Positions 47,968 through 56,465 of a DNA stretch of 64,000 nucleotides are shown in pieces. Every line of letters begins with the position of its first letter. Positions within the stretch are counted from its first letter, which is position 1. Below the pieces are notes generated by a model. It searched no databases and was not told the origin of the DNA. It saw only the letters and a list, made by a program, of their open reading frames with translations. The position numbers were made by a program, and so were the translations under genes. Source of the DNA: Phenylobacterium sp. (GTDB taxonomy: Bacteria > Pseudomonadota > Alphaproteobacteria > Caulobacterales > Caulobacteraceae); contig SSMU01000005.1 in NCBI GenBank assembly GCA_004799545.1, forward strand, positions 124,001 through 188,000, read 5' to 3'.

Positions 47968-48186
47968 ATGCGCCTCTCTGCCTTCGTCCTTCGCGCCGCC
48001 TTGATCCTGGCCGCGGCCTCGACGCTCTCGGGATGCCTGGCCGCCACCGTGGCCGGCGCGGCGGTCGGCGTGGCCGGCGCCGCGGTGGGCGTGGCGGGCT
48101 CGGCGGTCGGCGAGACGGTGCACGTCGGCCACATGGCGGTGAACGCCGCCACCGGCGGCGGCGACAAGAAGTCCGACGCGAAGTAG
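47968..48186 (+). CDS. Small lipoprotein
   Basis: 72 aa. The lipobox LSGC follows a hydrophobic segment (LRAALILAAASTLSGC), so the Cys becomes lipid-modified and the mature part is only about 50 residues. The mature chain begins with a Gly/Ala/Val repeat (AGAAVGVAG, twice) like small glycine-zipper lipoproteins, and ends with a hydrophilic GGGDKKSDAK. It follows the response regulator by 60 nt. Function unknown. Confidence 0.8.
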   Translation: MRLSAFVLRAALILAAASTLSGCLAATVAGAAVGVAGAAVGVAGSAVGETVHVGHMAVNAATGGGDKKSDAK

Positions 48187-48344
48187 CCCGCCGCCTTCGG
48201 GGCCGAACGCCTGACCGTGTGATCTGCGGGAAGTTGTCGAGCGCAACAGTGCCAGCCCGACAAGGCCACTACAAGCCAACTTAGCTTGCGTTGCAAGGCC
48301 CTCCGCCCCGGCCGATTTAGCGCCCCTCAACGGGGGAGCGGTCC

Positions 48345-49472
48345 ATGGCCTGGCACACGGAACAACGCGAAGATCGCGGCGCGGATTGGCGCGATCACAA
48401 GGGCCTTCGCCACACCCCTGCCGGGTCCCGCGGCCTGACCCTCGCCCAGCGCATCGCCGCCTACTTCGCCGACGGGGGGATCGCCGACCTCGATCTCGCC
48501 ATCCACGGGACCGCCGATCCGGACGCCATCGCGGCCGCCATCGACGCCGTCTGCCGCGAGACGCTCGGCAGCGGCGTGGCGGAGGGCCTGTTCTACGCCG
48601 CCAGCCTCGGGGCGGTGGCCGGCGTGGCGCTGGCCGATGGCCGCCGCGTGGTGGTCAAGGCCTACCAGGCCGAGACGCCGCCCGAGCTGCTGCGTGAGAT
48701 CGTCCGCCTCCGGGACCGCCTGCGCGAACGCGGCGTCGCCGCGCCCGCCGGGCTGGCCGGCCCGACGCCGTTCGGACGCGGCCACGCGATCATCGAATCG
48801 CTGCTCGACGACGGCCGGATCGAGGATACGCACCAGCCGCCCTTCCGCCGCGCGCTGGCCCGGGGACTTCACGACCTCATCGAGGTCGCGAGACCGCTCG
48901 CCACCCCCGAGGCGCTCTACACCTACCGGGAACTCAGCAAGAGCGGCCGGCTCTGGCGCCCGCCGGGCAAGCGCTTCGACTTCGCGGCGACCGCGGCCGG
49001 CGCCGAGTACATCGACGACGTCGGCCGTGCGGCGAGGGCGCTGATCGAACAACACCTTGAGGCGGGCGAGCTGGTGATCGGCCATGCCGACTGGCGCGCC
49101 GAGCATGTGCGGTTCGTCTCGCAGGGCGAGACCATCCGCATCGCTGCGATCTACGACTGGGACAGCCTGCTGAAGCGTCGGGAGCCCGCCCTGGTCGGCG
49201 TGGCGGCCGGCTGCTTCTGCGCCAACTGGGCGGCGCCCGAAACGGTGGCCCTGGCGCCCACGCTGGACGAGTCGCGGGCCTTCGTCGCGGACTACGAGGC
49301 CGCCCGGGACCGGCCGTTCGGGCGCGAGGAACGCCACCTGCTGAGCGGCGCCTTCGCCTACACCGTGGCCCATCTCGCCCGCGCCGGCCACGCCCTGGGC
49401 CGCAAGCGCGAGCCGCCAGGGACCTTCAACCACCTGGTCTGGACGGAAGGCGTCGGGCTCCTGGAGCTTTAG
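48345..49472 (+). CDS. Phosphotransferase-family (APH) protein
   Basis: 375 aa with GGGGGAG before ATG at 48345. The Lys that contacts ATP lies in GRRVVVKAYQAE; the catalytic loop is VIGHADWRAEHVRF (Brenner-type, Asn replaced by His) and the metal-binding Asp is in AAIYDWDSLLKR. This is the aminoglycoside phosphotransferase fold, which is also used for small-molecule kinases other than antibiotic resistance. There is no context to suggest aminoglycosides. A long lead (about 30 residues) precedes the conserved part. Confidence 0.8.
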   Translation: MAWHTEQREDRGADWRDHKGLRHTPAGSRGLTLAQRIAAYFADGGIADLDLAIHGTADPDAIAAAIDAVCRETLGSGVAEGLFYAASLGAVAGVALADGRRVVVKAYQAETPPELLREIVRLRDRLRERGVAAPAGLAGPTPFGRGHAIIESLLDDGRIEDTHQPPFRRALARGLHDLIEVARPLATPEALYTYRELSKSGRLWRPPGKRFDFAATAAGAEYIDDVGRAARALIEQHLEAGELVIGHADWRAEHVRFVSQGETIRIAAIYDWDSLLKRREPALVGVAAGCFCANWAAPETVALAPTLDESRAFVADYEAARDRPFGREERHLLSGAFAYTVAHLARAGHALGRKREPPGTFNHLVWTEGVGLLEL

Positions 49473-49539
49473 GGTGCGGCCACCTATCCGCCACCCCCGC
49501 GGGCTGCCATAGCTCCGCGCCTGCGGATGGAGATGCCGG

Positions 49540-50184
49540 ATGGGCGAGTTGGTCCTCACCACCTTCGATTGGGTCCCCGAGACGCCGCGCGGCTTTGTGC
49601 GCGACCTGCGCGTGCGCTGGGCGCTGGAGGAGGCCGGCCTGCCCTACCGCGTCGCCAGCACGCCGTTCGACGAGCGTCAGGCGGCGCATTTCGCCCACCA
49701 GCCGTTCGGCCAGGCGCCGTGGCTGACCGACGGCGACCTGTCGATCTTCGAGAGCGGCGCGATCCTGCTGCACCTGGGCGCGCGCAGCGCCACCCTGCTG
49801 CCCGCCGATCCGCGCGGCCGCAGCGCGGCGACCGAATGGCTGTTCGCGGCGCTCAACTCCGTCGAGATGGCCAGCCTGCCGTGGTCGATCTTCCAGTTCT
49901 CCGGCCAGGCCGCCGACATGCCCGCGTGGCTGGACGGCTTCCTCAAGGCCCGGCTCGGGCACATGGAGCCGGTGCTGGCGGGGCGCGAATGGCTGGCCGG
50001 CAGCTTCTCCGTCGCCGACATCCTGATGGCCGACGTGCTGCGGCTGGTCGACCGCTTCGACGGACTGGCGGCGCATCCCGCCTGCCGCGGCTATGTGGCG
50101 CGCGCCACCGCGCGGCCGGCCTTCGCCAAGGCCCACGCCGACCAGCTGGCGCATTTCGCGGCGGCCGACGCCGGCCGCGCCTGA
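49540..50184 (+). CDS. Glutathione S-transferase family protein
   Basis: 214 aa. The N-terminal thioredoxin-like domain includes RVRWALEEAGLPYRVAST and ends with the GSH gamma-glutamyl site DLSIFESGAILLHLGAR. The C-terminal helical domain has the GST N-capping box region LAGSFSVADILMADVLR. It would use glutathione for conjugation or reduction of an unknown substrate. Convergent with the queuosine operon, with only 7 nt between stops. Confidence 0.92.
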   Translation: MGELVLTTFDWVPETPRGFVRDLRVRWALEEAGLPYRVASTPFDERQAAHFAHQPFGQAPWLTDGDLSIFESGAILLHLGARSATLLPADPRGRSAATEWLFAALNSVEMASLPWSIFQFSGQAADMPAWLDGFLKARLGHMEPVLAGREWLAGSFSVADILMADVLRLVDRFDGLAAHPACRGYVARATARPAFAKAHADQLAHFAAADAGRA

Positions 50185-50191
50185 CGCAGCC

Positions 50192-50560
50192 CTAGAGGAT
50201 CAGCGCGCAGCTCTCGTTCACGGTCGGGCGAGAGACCACCACCCGCGACAGCCCGGGAAATTCAGGCTTCAGCCGCTCGGCGAAATAGAGGCAGAGCCGC
50301 TCCAGCGTCGGGCTCTCCAGCCCGGGCGTCTCGTTCAGCACCCCGTGGTCCAGCGCGCCGGCCACCCCCTTCAGCGCGCGGTCCAGCTCGCCCAGGTCGG
50401 CCACCCAGCCGATCGCGCCCGTGGGTTCGCCGCGCACCGTCGCCTCGACGCGGAACGAGTGGCCGTGCATGCGGGTGTAGGGACCTTCCGGTCCGGCGGG
50501 CAGGTGGTGCGCCGCGTCGAAGGTCGCGGCCTTGGTGATCTCGAAAATGGCGGAGCTCAT
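50192..50560 (-). CDS. queD: 6-carboxytetrahydropterin synthase-like (QueD), atypical active site
   Basis: 122 aa, the usual size for QueD. The zinc ligands are present (FDAAHHLP and MHGHSFRVEAT), as are VADLGELDRALKG, LDHGVLNE and the late Glu in TVNESCALIL. The Cys that usually lies 3-4 residues before HGH is missing: the segment is GPYTRMHGH. Only two Cys occur, both near the C-terminus. Catalysis would need another residue, or it may be a PTPS-family variant. Located third in the order queC-queE-queD, 30 nt after queE, so the role in 7-deazaguanine synthesis is likely from context. Confidence 0.85.
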   Translation of the reverse strand: MSSAIFEITKAATFDAAHHLPAGPEGPYTRMHGHSFRVEATVRGEPTGAIGWVADLGELDRALKGVAGALDHGVLNETPGLESPTLERLCLYFAERLKPEFPGLSRVVVSRPTVNESCALIL

Positions 50561-50590
50561 CAGGTTCCGGAGGAGATCGCGGAGCTGTCC

Positions 50591-51223
50591 CTACGCGATG
50601 CCCAGATATTTGTGTGTCTGGACGCTTAAACGCCAACGGGGGTGGGCAAGGCAATAGGCGATGGCGGCCCGCGTGTTCGCCTCACGCTCCGGCCCGTCCA
50701 TCGGCTGCAGCAGGAACCGCTCGAAATCGAGGGCCTCGAAGCGTGCCGGATCCACGCCATCCTGCGGATAGACCAGCTTCAGCTCCTGGCCCGAGGTCTG
50801 GGCCAACGGCGCCTGCGCCTTCGGGCTGACGCAGATCCAATCGACGCCGGCCGGCGCGGCCAGGGTGCCGTTGGTCTCCAGGGCCAGGGCGAAGCCGCGG
50901 GCGTGCAGTTCGGCGATCAGCGCTTCGTCCAGCTGCAAGAGCGGCTCGCCGCCGGTCAACACCACCAGCCGGTCCGCCGCCCCGCCGATCCACGCCGCCT
51001 CCACCGCCGCCGCCAGCGCCTCGGCGCCGGCGAACCGCCCGCCGCCCGGGCCGTCCATCCCCACGAAGTCGGTGTCGCAGAAGCTGCAGACCGCGCTCGC
51101 CCGATCCTGCTCGCGGCCGGACCACAGGTTGCAGCCGGCGAAGCGGCAGAACACCGCCGGGCGGCCCGCCTGGCCGCCCTCCCCCTGCAGGGTCAGGAAG
51201 ATCTCCTTGACCGAATAGCTCAC
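50591..51223 (-). CDS. queE: 7-carboxy-7-deazaguanine synthase (radical SAM)
   Basis: 210 aa from a GTG at 51223 that overlaps the queC stop (GTGA). The longer ORF upstream to 52081 lies within queC in another frame and is rejected. The radical SAM Cys pattern is the atypical C-x14-C-x2-C found in QueE ([18 protein letters not shown] then CSFCDTDF), and SAM binding continues in [10 protein letters not shown] and [10 protein letters not shown]. It turns 6-carboxytetrahydropterin into 7-carboxy-7-deazaguanine, the third step towards queuosine. Confidence 0.93.
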   Translation of the reverse strand: MSYSVKEIFLTLQGEGGQAGRPAVFCRFAGCNLWSGREQDRASAVCSFCDTDFVGMDGPGGGRFAGAEALAAAVEAAWIGGAADRLVVLTGGEPLLQLDEALIAELHARGFALALETNGTLAAPAGVDWICVSPKAQAPLAQTSGQELKLVYPQDGVDPARFEALDFERFLLQPMDGPEREANTRAAIAYCLAHPRWRLSVQTHKYLGIA

Positions 51224-51948
51224 GGCCGGCTCTCGGGCCCCAGGGTCGGCCGGCCGGCCGCCACCCACGCCTCCCAGCCCCTGGCGCGCAGCTCGCAGGC
51301 CGGGCAGGTCCCGCAGCCGTGGCCCCAGGCGTGCAGGGTCCGCCGCTCGCCGAGATAGCAGGTGTGGCTGTCGGTGCGGACGATCTCCACCAGGCCGGTT
51401 CCGCCCAGGCCGCGGGCCAGGGCCCAGGTCTCGGCCTTGGTCAGCCACATCAGGGGCGTCTCGATGACGAAGTCCTGCGCCATGCCGAGGTTCAGCGCCG
51501 CCTGCACGGCGTCCAGGGTGTCGCGCCGGCAATCCGGATAGCCGGAGAAGTCGGTCTCGCACATGCCGCCCACCAGGGCCCGCAGCCCGCGCCGGTCGGC
51601 CAGCGCCGCGGCATAGACGAAGAAGGCCAGGTTGCGGCCCGGCACGAAGGTCGACGGCAGGCCTTTCTCGGTCATCTCGATGGCCCGGTCGGCGGTCAGC
51701 GCCGAGTCCGCCACCTCGCCGAACCCCTTGAGGTCCAGCATGTGGTCCTCGCCCAGCCGGCCGGCCCAGTCCGGGAAGCCCTCGGCGATCTTGGCCCTGA
51801 CCGTGCGTCGCGCCTCCAGTTCCACCGAATGCCGCTGGCCGTAGTCGAAGCCCACCGTCTCCACGCGGTCGTAGCGATCCAGCGCCCACGCCAGGCAGAC
51901 GGTGGAATCCTGCCCGCCGGAGAACAGCACGAGTGCGGTCTTGCTCAT
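51220..51948 (-). CDS. queC: 7-cyano-7-deazaguanine synthase
   Basis: 242 aa from ATG at 51948, giving the canonical [19 protein letters not shown] start; the frame is open 16 codons further but without family similarity. The PP-loop SGGQDST binds ATP. The zinc site is formed by the C-terminal Cys cluster ([10 protein letters not shown], then [15 protein letters not shown]). It converts CDG to preQ0 using ATP and ammonia. First gene of a three-gene operon with queE and queD; queF and tgt are not in this window. Confidence 0.94.
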   Translation of the reverse strand: MSKTALVLFSGGQDSTVCLAWALDRYDRVETVGFDYGQRHSVELEARRTVRAKIAEGFPDWAGRLGEDHMLDLKGFGEVADSALTADRAIEMTEKGLPSTFVPGRNLAFFVYAAALADRRGLRALVGGMCETDFSGYPDCRRDTLDAVQAALNLGMAQDFVIETPLMWLTKAETWALARGLGGTGLVEIVRTDSHTCYLGERRTLHAWGHGCGTCPACELRARGWEAWVAAGRPTLGPESRP

Positions 51949-52332
51949 CCTCGCCCATATGCGCGTTCGGCCCCGGAATCGGAAGCGTCCGGCCAAGGCG
52001 TCGATCGCTTGAGTAAGCTGGGCGGTCCTGCCGGCCGATTGCTTTCGCCTCCCGACCGGATACTCGCGTTACGTCAATCATGGCGAGAATAGATCAGGCG
52101 TAACGGGGTTCAGTTTTCAGCGTTCGTGGCAAAAGCGGTGTATTTGCGACACACCTGCACCGCAACCCGGGCTGAACGGGCCCGGTCCGTGGGTAGGTTA
52201 TCACTGTACAGTTGACCCCCAGCCCGACGCGGCTTGAGGGTCCCCTCCCCCGGCGCCTCCCCGCGCCTGGCTCATTTCACCTGCATCTTTGGAGGCTTCG
52301 GCGGACCCCGCCGCGAGCCCTGGGAGGACTTC
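51949..52332. other. 384-bp divergent intergenic region, queC / TonB receptor
   Basis: No convincing ORF. It must hold the promoters for the queuosine operon (minus) and the receptor (plus). The stretch 52080-52220 is lower in GC than its surroundings and includes TATTTGCGACACACC and TTATCACTGTACAGTTGACC. I see no riboswitch-like structure (no preQ1 aptamer recognised) and no certain -35/-10 pair. Confidence 0.4.
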
Positions 52333-54885
52333 ATGTCGTCATTCACCCCGCGGCTGCGGACGCTGCTCGCCATGGGCGCCTCGGTCGCCGCCCTCTCCGC
52401 CGTCGCCCACGCCGCCGCCGCCCAGACGACGCCGGCCGCCGCCTCGGGCGCAGCCCCCGCGGCCGCCGCCGCCCAGCCGATCAACCAGGTCGAGGAACTG
52501 GTGGTCACCGCCGAGAAGCGCCAGCAGTCGCTGCAGGACGTGCCGGTCGCCGTCACCGCCTTCACTTCCCAGAAGCGGGACATCGAGGGCATCACCGGCA
52601 TCCAGGACTTCGTGAACTTCACCCCGGGCATGAACTACTCCGGCACCGACCGGGTCAGCCTGCGCGGCGCCGGGCGCAACACCTTCTACATCGGCAACGA
52701 TCCGGGCGTGGCCGAGTACACCGACGGCTTCTATTCGGCGAGTTCGTCGGAGCTGTTCAAGTCGCCGCTGTTCGTCGAGCGCACCGAGATCCTGCGCGGT
52801 CCGCAGGGCACCCTCTACGGACGCAACGCCATGGGCGGGGCGATCAACGTGATCTCCGAGCACCCGAGCAAGGACTTCTCCGGCGAGATCCGCGCCACCT
52901 ACGGCAACTACGACCACAAGACCATCGAGGGCGAGGTCTCCATCCCCCTAGCCGAGAACCTGCGCATCAAGCTCGGCGGCTCCGACGAGCAGGCCGACGG
53001 CTTCATCAAGAACATCGGTTCCGGCAACACCGGCGGCTCGATCGACCGCAAGTATTTCGAGGGCCAGGTCGAGGGCGAGCTGGGCGACAAGACCAGCTTC
53101 TGGCTGCGCTACAGCCGCTCCAGCTGGGACGACACCACCGGCGTCGGCGACCGGCTCTCCAACCAGATCAGCCCCTACGACACCGCCCTGCCGTTCGGCC
53201 CGATCGGCCAGCTGGTGACCAACCCGCAGTTCGGCTACGCGACGCCCAATCCGGGCGCATCGAACCCCTATGTGCAAAATACAAACCGCGACGGCTACGG
53301 CCAGCTGCGCGGCAACCACCTGATCACCTTCCAGCTCACCCGCGACCTGGGCTTCGCCGACCTGAAGTATATCGGCGGCTTCCAGCAGTATAACTACGAG
53401 ACCGGCGGCGACTACGACGGGACCAACCGCACCGCCCCGATCACCGTCGCCGGCGTGCCCGGGATCTTCGTGGACTACACGACCGATTTCAACGAGCACA
53501 AGAAGTACTACTCGAACGAGGTCAACCTGACCTCGAAGGGCGACGGCGCCCTGCAGTGGATCCTGGGCCTCTACCAGTACCACGAGACCTACCAGCAGGA
53601 GATCCAGCTCGGCGATCCGCAGCAGGCGCAGCTGGCGACGCCGTTCTACTTCCTCGGCTTCACCGCCGGCGGGGCGCCGAACCTGCTCGCCGCCGCCCCC
53701 AACCCGAGCCGCGACTTCGTCGACCAGAACGCCACCCTGACCTCCGACGCCTACGCGGTGTTCGGCCAGGGGACCTACAAGTTCACCGACGCCTGGTCGC
53801 TGACCGCGGGCCTGCGCTACACCTACGACAAGAAGACCGGCTTCGAGAGCCAGCGGCTGGTCCTGTTCTCGCCGGCCGGCCCGTTCGGCCCGGCGCTCGG
53901 CGGGGCCGCCGCCTTCGACGTCTCCACCGACATGGATCCCTCGACCCCCGGCGTGCAGAACTTCCGCACCCTGTCCGACAACTGGGGGGCGCTCACCGGG
54001 ACCCTGAACCTCAACTGGCAGCCGGACCGCGACACCCTGGTCTACGGCAAGTACAGCCGTGGCTATAAGTCGGGCGGCTTCCTCCTGGGCACCCTGTCGC
54101 CGGAGCCGGAAGCCAAGGAGGAGACGGTCAACGCCTTCGAGGTCGGCGCGAAGAAGACCATCGCCCGCACCCTGCAGGTCAACGCCTCGGTGTTCTACAA
54201 CGACTACTCGAACCTGCAGCTCAACGTCTCGCAGCTGAACGCCGCCATGACCGCGACGGCGTCGGACTTCGTCAACGTCGACGCCCGCGCCTACGGCGTC
54301 GAGTTGGAGACCATCTGGCAGCCGATCCAGAACCTGCAGTTCAACGCCAGCTACGGCTACCTGAACACCCGGATCACCCGGGGCTGCTGCTTCTTCGACC
54401 CGGCGGACCCCTCGGCCCTGCTGCCGGGCGCCCATCCGGCCGGCCAGGCGGTGACCCTCAACGGGGTGAGCATCCAGCCGCAGAGCATCGTCGGCTCGCC
54501 GCTCTACCAGTCACCCAAGAACAAGTTCGCCTTCAACGGCAACTACACCTTCGACTTCGACCCCGGCTCGCTGGTGCTGTCGGCCACCTACACCTGGACC
54601 GACAAGACCATCTACCAGCCGTTCGGCAACGACGCGGCGTTCAGCGTACCGGCCTACGGCACCGCCGACTTCCGGGCGATCTGGAACGACGCGGCCAAGC
54701 GCTACACGGCCATCGCCTTCGTGAAGAACGCCTTCGACAAGGTGGGCTACACCTCGACCGGCTCCACCAACCCGACCGCCACCTTCGGCGTCGGCGCCGG
54801 CGGCCTGACCCAGGACGGCGTGGCCATCACCCGCGGCCTGATCTACCCGCGGACCTACGGCCTGGAGCTGCAATACCGCTTCTAG
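52333..54885 (+). CDS. TonB-dependent outer-membrane receptor
   Basis: 850 aa from ATG at 52333, which has GGGAGG just upstream; the longer ORF reading is rejected. Signal peptide LLAMGASVAALSAVAHAAAAQ. TonB-box region EELVVTAEKRQQSLQDVPVA, plug block TEILRGPQGTLYGRNAMGGA, and a 22-strand-type barrel ending in YPRTYGLELQYRF with C-terminal Phe. This VTAEKR-QDVPVAVTAF type is the very common Caulobacterales/sphingomonad group with mostly unknown carbon or metal ligands. No transport or catabolic genes adjoin. A strong terminator follows. Confidence 0.95.
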   Translation: MSSFTPRLRTLLAMGASVAALSAVAHAAAAQTTPAAASGAAPAAAAAQPINQVEELVVTAEKRQQSLQDVPVAVTAFTSQKRDIEGITGIQDFVNFTPGMNYSGTDRVSLRGAGRNTFYIGNDPGVAEYTDGFYSASSSELFKSPLFVERTEILRGPQGTLYGRNAMGGAINVISEHPSKDFSGEIRATYGNYDHKTIEGEVSIPLAENLRIKLGGSDEQADGFIKNIGSGNTGGSIDRKYFEGQVEGELGDKTSFWLRYSRSSWDDTTGVGDRLSNQISPYDTALPFGPIGQLVTNPQFGYATPNPGASNPYVQNTNRDGYGQLRGNHLITFQLTRDLGFADLKYIGGFQQYNYETGGDYDGTNRTAPITVAGVPGIFVDYTTDFNEHKKYYSNEVNLTSKGDGALQWILGLYQYHETYQQEIQLGDPQQAQLATPFYFLGFTAGGAPNLLAAAPNPSRDFVDQNATLTSDAYAVFGQGTYKFTDAWSLTAGLRYTYDKKTGFESQRLVLFSPAGPFGPALGGAAAFDVSTDMDPSTPGVQNFRTLSDNWGALTGTLNLNWQPDRDTLVYGKYSRGYKSGGFLLGTLSPEPEAKEETVNAFEVGAKKTIARTLQVNASVFYNDYSNLQLNVSQLNAAMTATASDFVNVDARAYGVELETIWQPIQNLQFNASYGYLNTRITRGCCFFDPADPSALLPGAHPAGQAVTLNGVSIQPQSIVGSPLYQSPKNKFAFNGNYTFDFDPGSLVLSATYTWTDKTIYQPFGNDAAFSVPAYGTADFRAIWNDAAKRYTAIAFVKNAFDKVGYTSTGSTNPTATFGVGAGGLTQDGVAITRGLIYPRTYGLELQYRF

Positions 54886-54916
54886 AACAAGGCGCTACAC
54901 CCCCCAGCGCCTCTTC

Positions 54917-54953
54917 GGGCGGCGGATCCCCAAGGGTCCGCCGCCCTTTCTTT
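54917..54953 (+). terminator. Rho-independent terminator after TonB receptor
   Basis: Perfect 10-bp stem GGGCGGCGGA/TCCGCCGCCC with a short loop, followed directly by TTTCTTT. About 30 nt after the receptor stop. Confidence 0.88.
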
Positions 54954-54960
54954 GTCCGCT

Positions 54961-55091
54961 CCTCCCCCAGCGCGCAGCGCGATCAGGGGGAGGTGGCCCG
55001 GAGGGCCGGAGGGGGTTGCAGCCTACCGACCCATCCGCCCTGCCTTTCAACCCCCTCAGTCGCTTCGCGACAGCTCCCCCTGAGGGGAGCA
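54961..55091. repeat. REP-like inverted pair (C1)
   Basis: Two REP-like halves facing each other. Left half: CCTCCCCC...GGGGGAGGTGG, the hairpin GGCCC-GGA-GGGCC, then GGAGGGGGTT. Right half (reverse orientation): AACCCCCTCAGTC, the hairpin GTCGC-TTC-GCGAC, then AGCTCCCCC.TGAGGGGAGCA. The same layout with different hairpin sequences occurs at 62762-62885. Confidence 0.8.
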
Positions 55092-55185
55092 TCTGAATCC
55101 TCCGCTTTCCAATGTCGGCTTAACCACTCTGCAAGCGACGGCGCCCATAGTTCGCCGCCTCTAGGCTTGGCGAGATCGGCCATCG

Positions 55186-56289
55186 ATGTCCCTTCCGGAC
55201 TACGTCTTCGACCGGGTCACCGCTGACATCCGCCAGCAGATGGCGGGCATCGTGGCGCTCACCGATCAGCTGGCGCGCCAGCGCCTGACCCCCGACGGCC
55301 AGGCCTGCGTCTCCTCGGTCTCCGAAGCCGCCGACGGCGTTCGCCGCATGCTCGACGCCGCCCTCGACCTGAAGGCCATGGAGAGCGACGGCCTCAAGCT
55401 GCACCCCGCGCCTGTGCGCCTCCACCAGCTGATGGACGAGGTGCAGGACCACTGGCGGGCCGCCGCCGCCATGAGCGGGGTCACCCTGCTGGCCTCCTAC
55501 GACGGCGAGCAGGAAGCCACCGTGATGGCCGACCGCGCGCGCCTGCTGCAGGTGTTCGACGGCCTGATCGGCGAAGCGGTGGCCGGCGCCCATCGCGGCG
55601 CGGTCGAGGCCAGCCTCAAGGCCTTCCCCGACGAGCGCGGCCTGCGCATCGAGGGCCGGGTCCGCGGGCCCCGCGACCCCGCCTGGGACGCCCAGGACCT
55701 GGAGGCCCGGGTCCGCGCCATCGACATCCAGCTCGGCCTGGAGGTCGCCCTGGGCACCGCGCTGGCCCGCCGGATCGTCATCGAAATCGGCGGCCGCCTG
55801 CTCGACGAGGCCAATCCCGGCGCCGGCCAGACGGTGCTGTTCGAGCTCACCCTGGCCAAGGCCGACGCGCCGGCGCCGGAGGTCCGCGGCCCGGCCCGCT
55901 CGGCCCACGTCCTGGTGGTCGACGACAACGCCACCAACCGCATGGTCGCCCAGGCGCTGTGCGAGATGTTCGACTGCACCTGCGAGGCCGCCAGCGACGG
56001 CGTGGAGGCGGTGGAGGCCGCCCGCGCCGGGCGCTTCGACCTGATCCTGATGGACATCAAGATGCCGCGCATGGACGGCGTCACCGCCGCCCGCGCCATC
56101 CGCGCCCTCTCCGGCGACCGCGGCGAGGTGCCGATCGTAGCGCTCACCGCCAACGCCGACCCCGACGACGCGGCGGCCTATCTCGCGGCCGGCATGGACG
56201 GGGTGGTGGAAAAGCCCATGAAGCCCGAGCACCTGCTCGCCGTCCTGCAGCAGGCCCTCGACTTCCGCGGCGAGGCCACCGCGGCTTAG
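55186..56289 (+). CDS. Degenerate histidine-kinase-like protein with functional-looking receiver
   Basis: 367 aa. Residues 1-75 align with a HisKA dimerisation helix pair, but the phospho-acceptor position is Ala (TADIRQQMAGIVALTDQL where kinases have SHEIR). The ATPase part has a ruined N-box (RLLQVFDGLIGEAVAGAH) and only a remnant of the G-box (EVALGTALARRIVIEIGG). The C-terminal receiver is complete: HVLVVDDNATNRMVAQAL, acceptor Asp in LILMDIKMPRMDG, Thr in IVALTANAD, Lys in VVEKPMKPEHL. It cannot act as a normal kinase and probably works as an adaptor or phosphate sink whose receiver is phosphorylated by another kinase. Confidence 0.85.
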   Translation: MSLPDYVFDRVTADIRQQMAGIVALTDQLARQRLTPDGQACVSSVSEAADGVRRMLDAALDLKAMESDGLKLHPAPVRLHQLMDEVQDHWRAAAAMSGVTLLASYDGEQEATVMADRARLLQVFDGLIGEAVAGAHRGAVEASLKAFPDERGLRIEGRVRGPRDPAWDAQDLEARVRAIDIQLGLEVALGTALARRIVIEIGGRLLDEANPGAGQTVLFELTLAKADAPAPEVRGPARSAHVLVVDDNATNRMVAQALCEMFDCTCEAASDGVEAVEAARAGRFDLILMDIKMPRMDGVTAARAIRALSGDRGEVPIVALTANADPDDAAAYLAAGMDGVVEKPMKPEHLLAVLQQALDFRGEATAA

Positions 56290-56297
56290 GGCTCCAG

Positions 56298-56330
56298 CGC
56301 CGCCCCTTGTTTCGGGCCCGTGGGGCGGCG
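56298..56330. terminator. Hairpin between convergent genes
   Basis: CGCCGCCCC/GGGGCGGCG, 9 bp with a 15-nt loop, right after the degenerate kinase stop. No T-run. A possible bidirectional end signal shared with the tyrC gene, weak evidence. Confidence 0.35.
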
Positions 56331-56465
56331 GACGGGCTTGGAATGTCGAGAAGCGCCTCGACGCCGAAGCGCGTCCCGCCCGTCGCGGAGGGGTTGGCGG
56401 AAATTCCCCGCGTCGCGTGAGACACACGGATAGAGACGCCACCGTCGGGCGGCGGCCTCAGACGG

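Noticed and set aside
50591..52081. Minus-strand ORF of 496 codons covering queE and part of queC
   Set aside because: Only the C-terminal 210 codons are QueE; the front part is queC read in another frame. The GTG at 51223 overlapping the queC stop is the better start.
54961..55091. CRISPR-like repeat array
   Set aside because: The repeats are single REP-like inverted pairs, not regularly spaced direct repeats with unique spacers; no cas genes.
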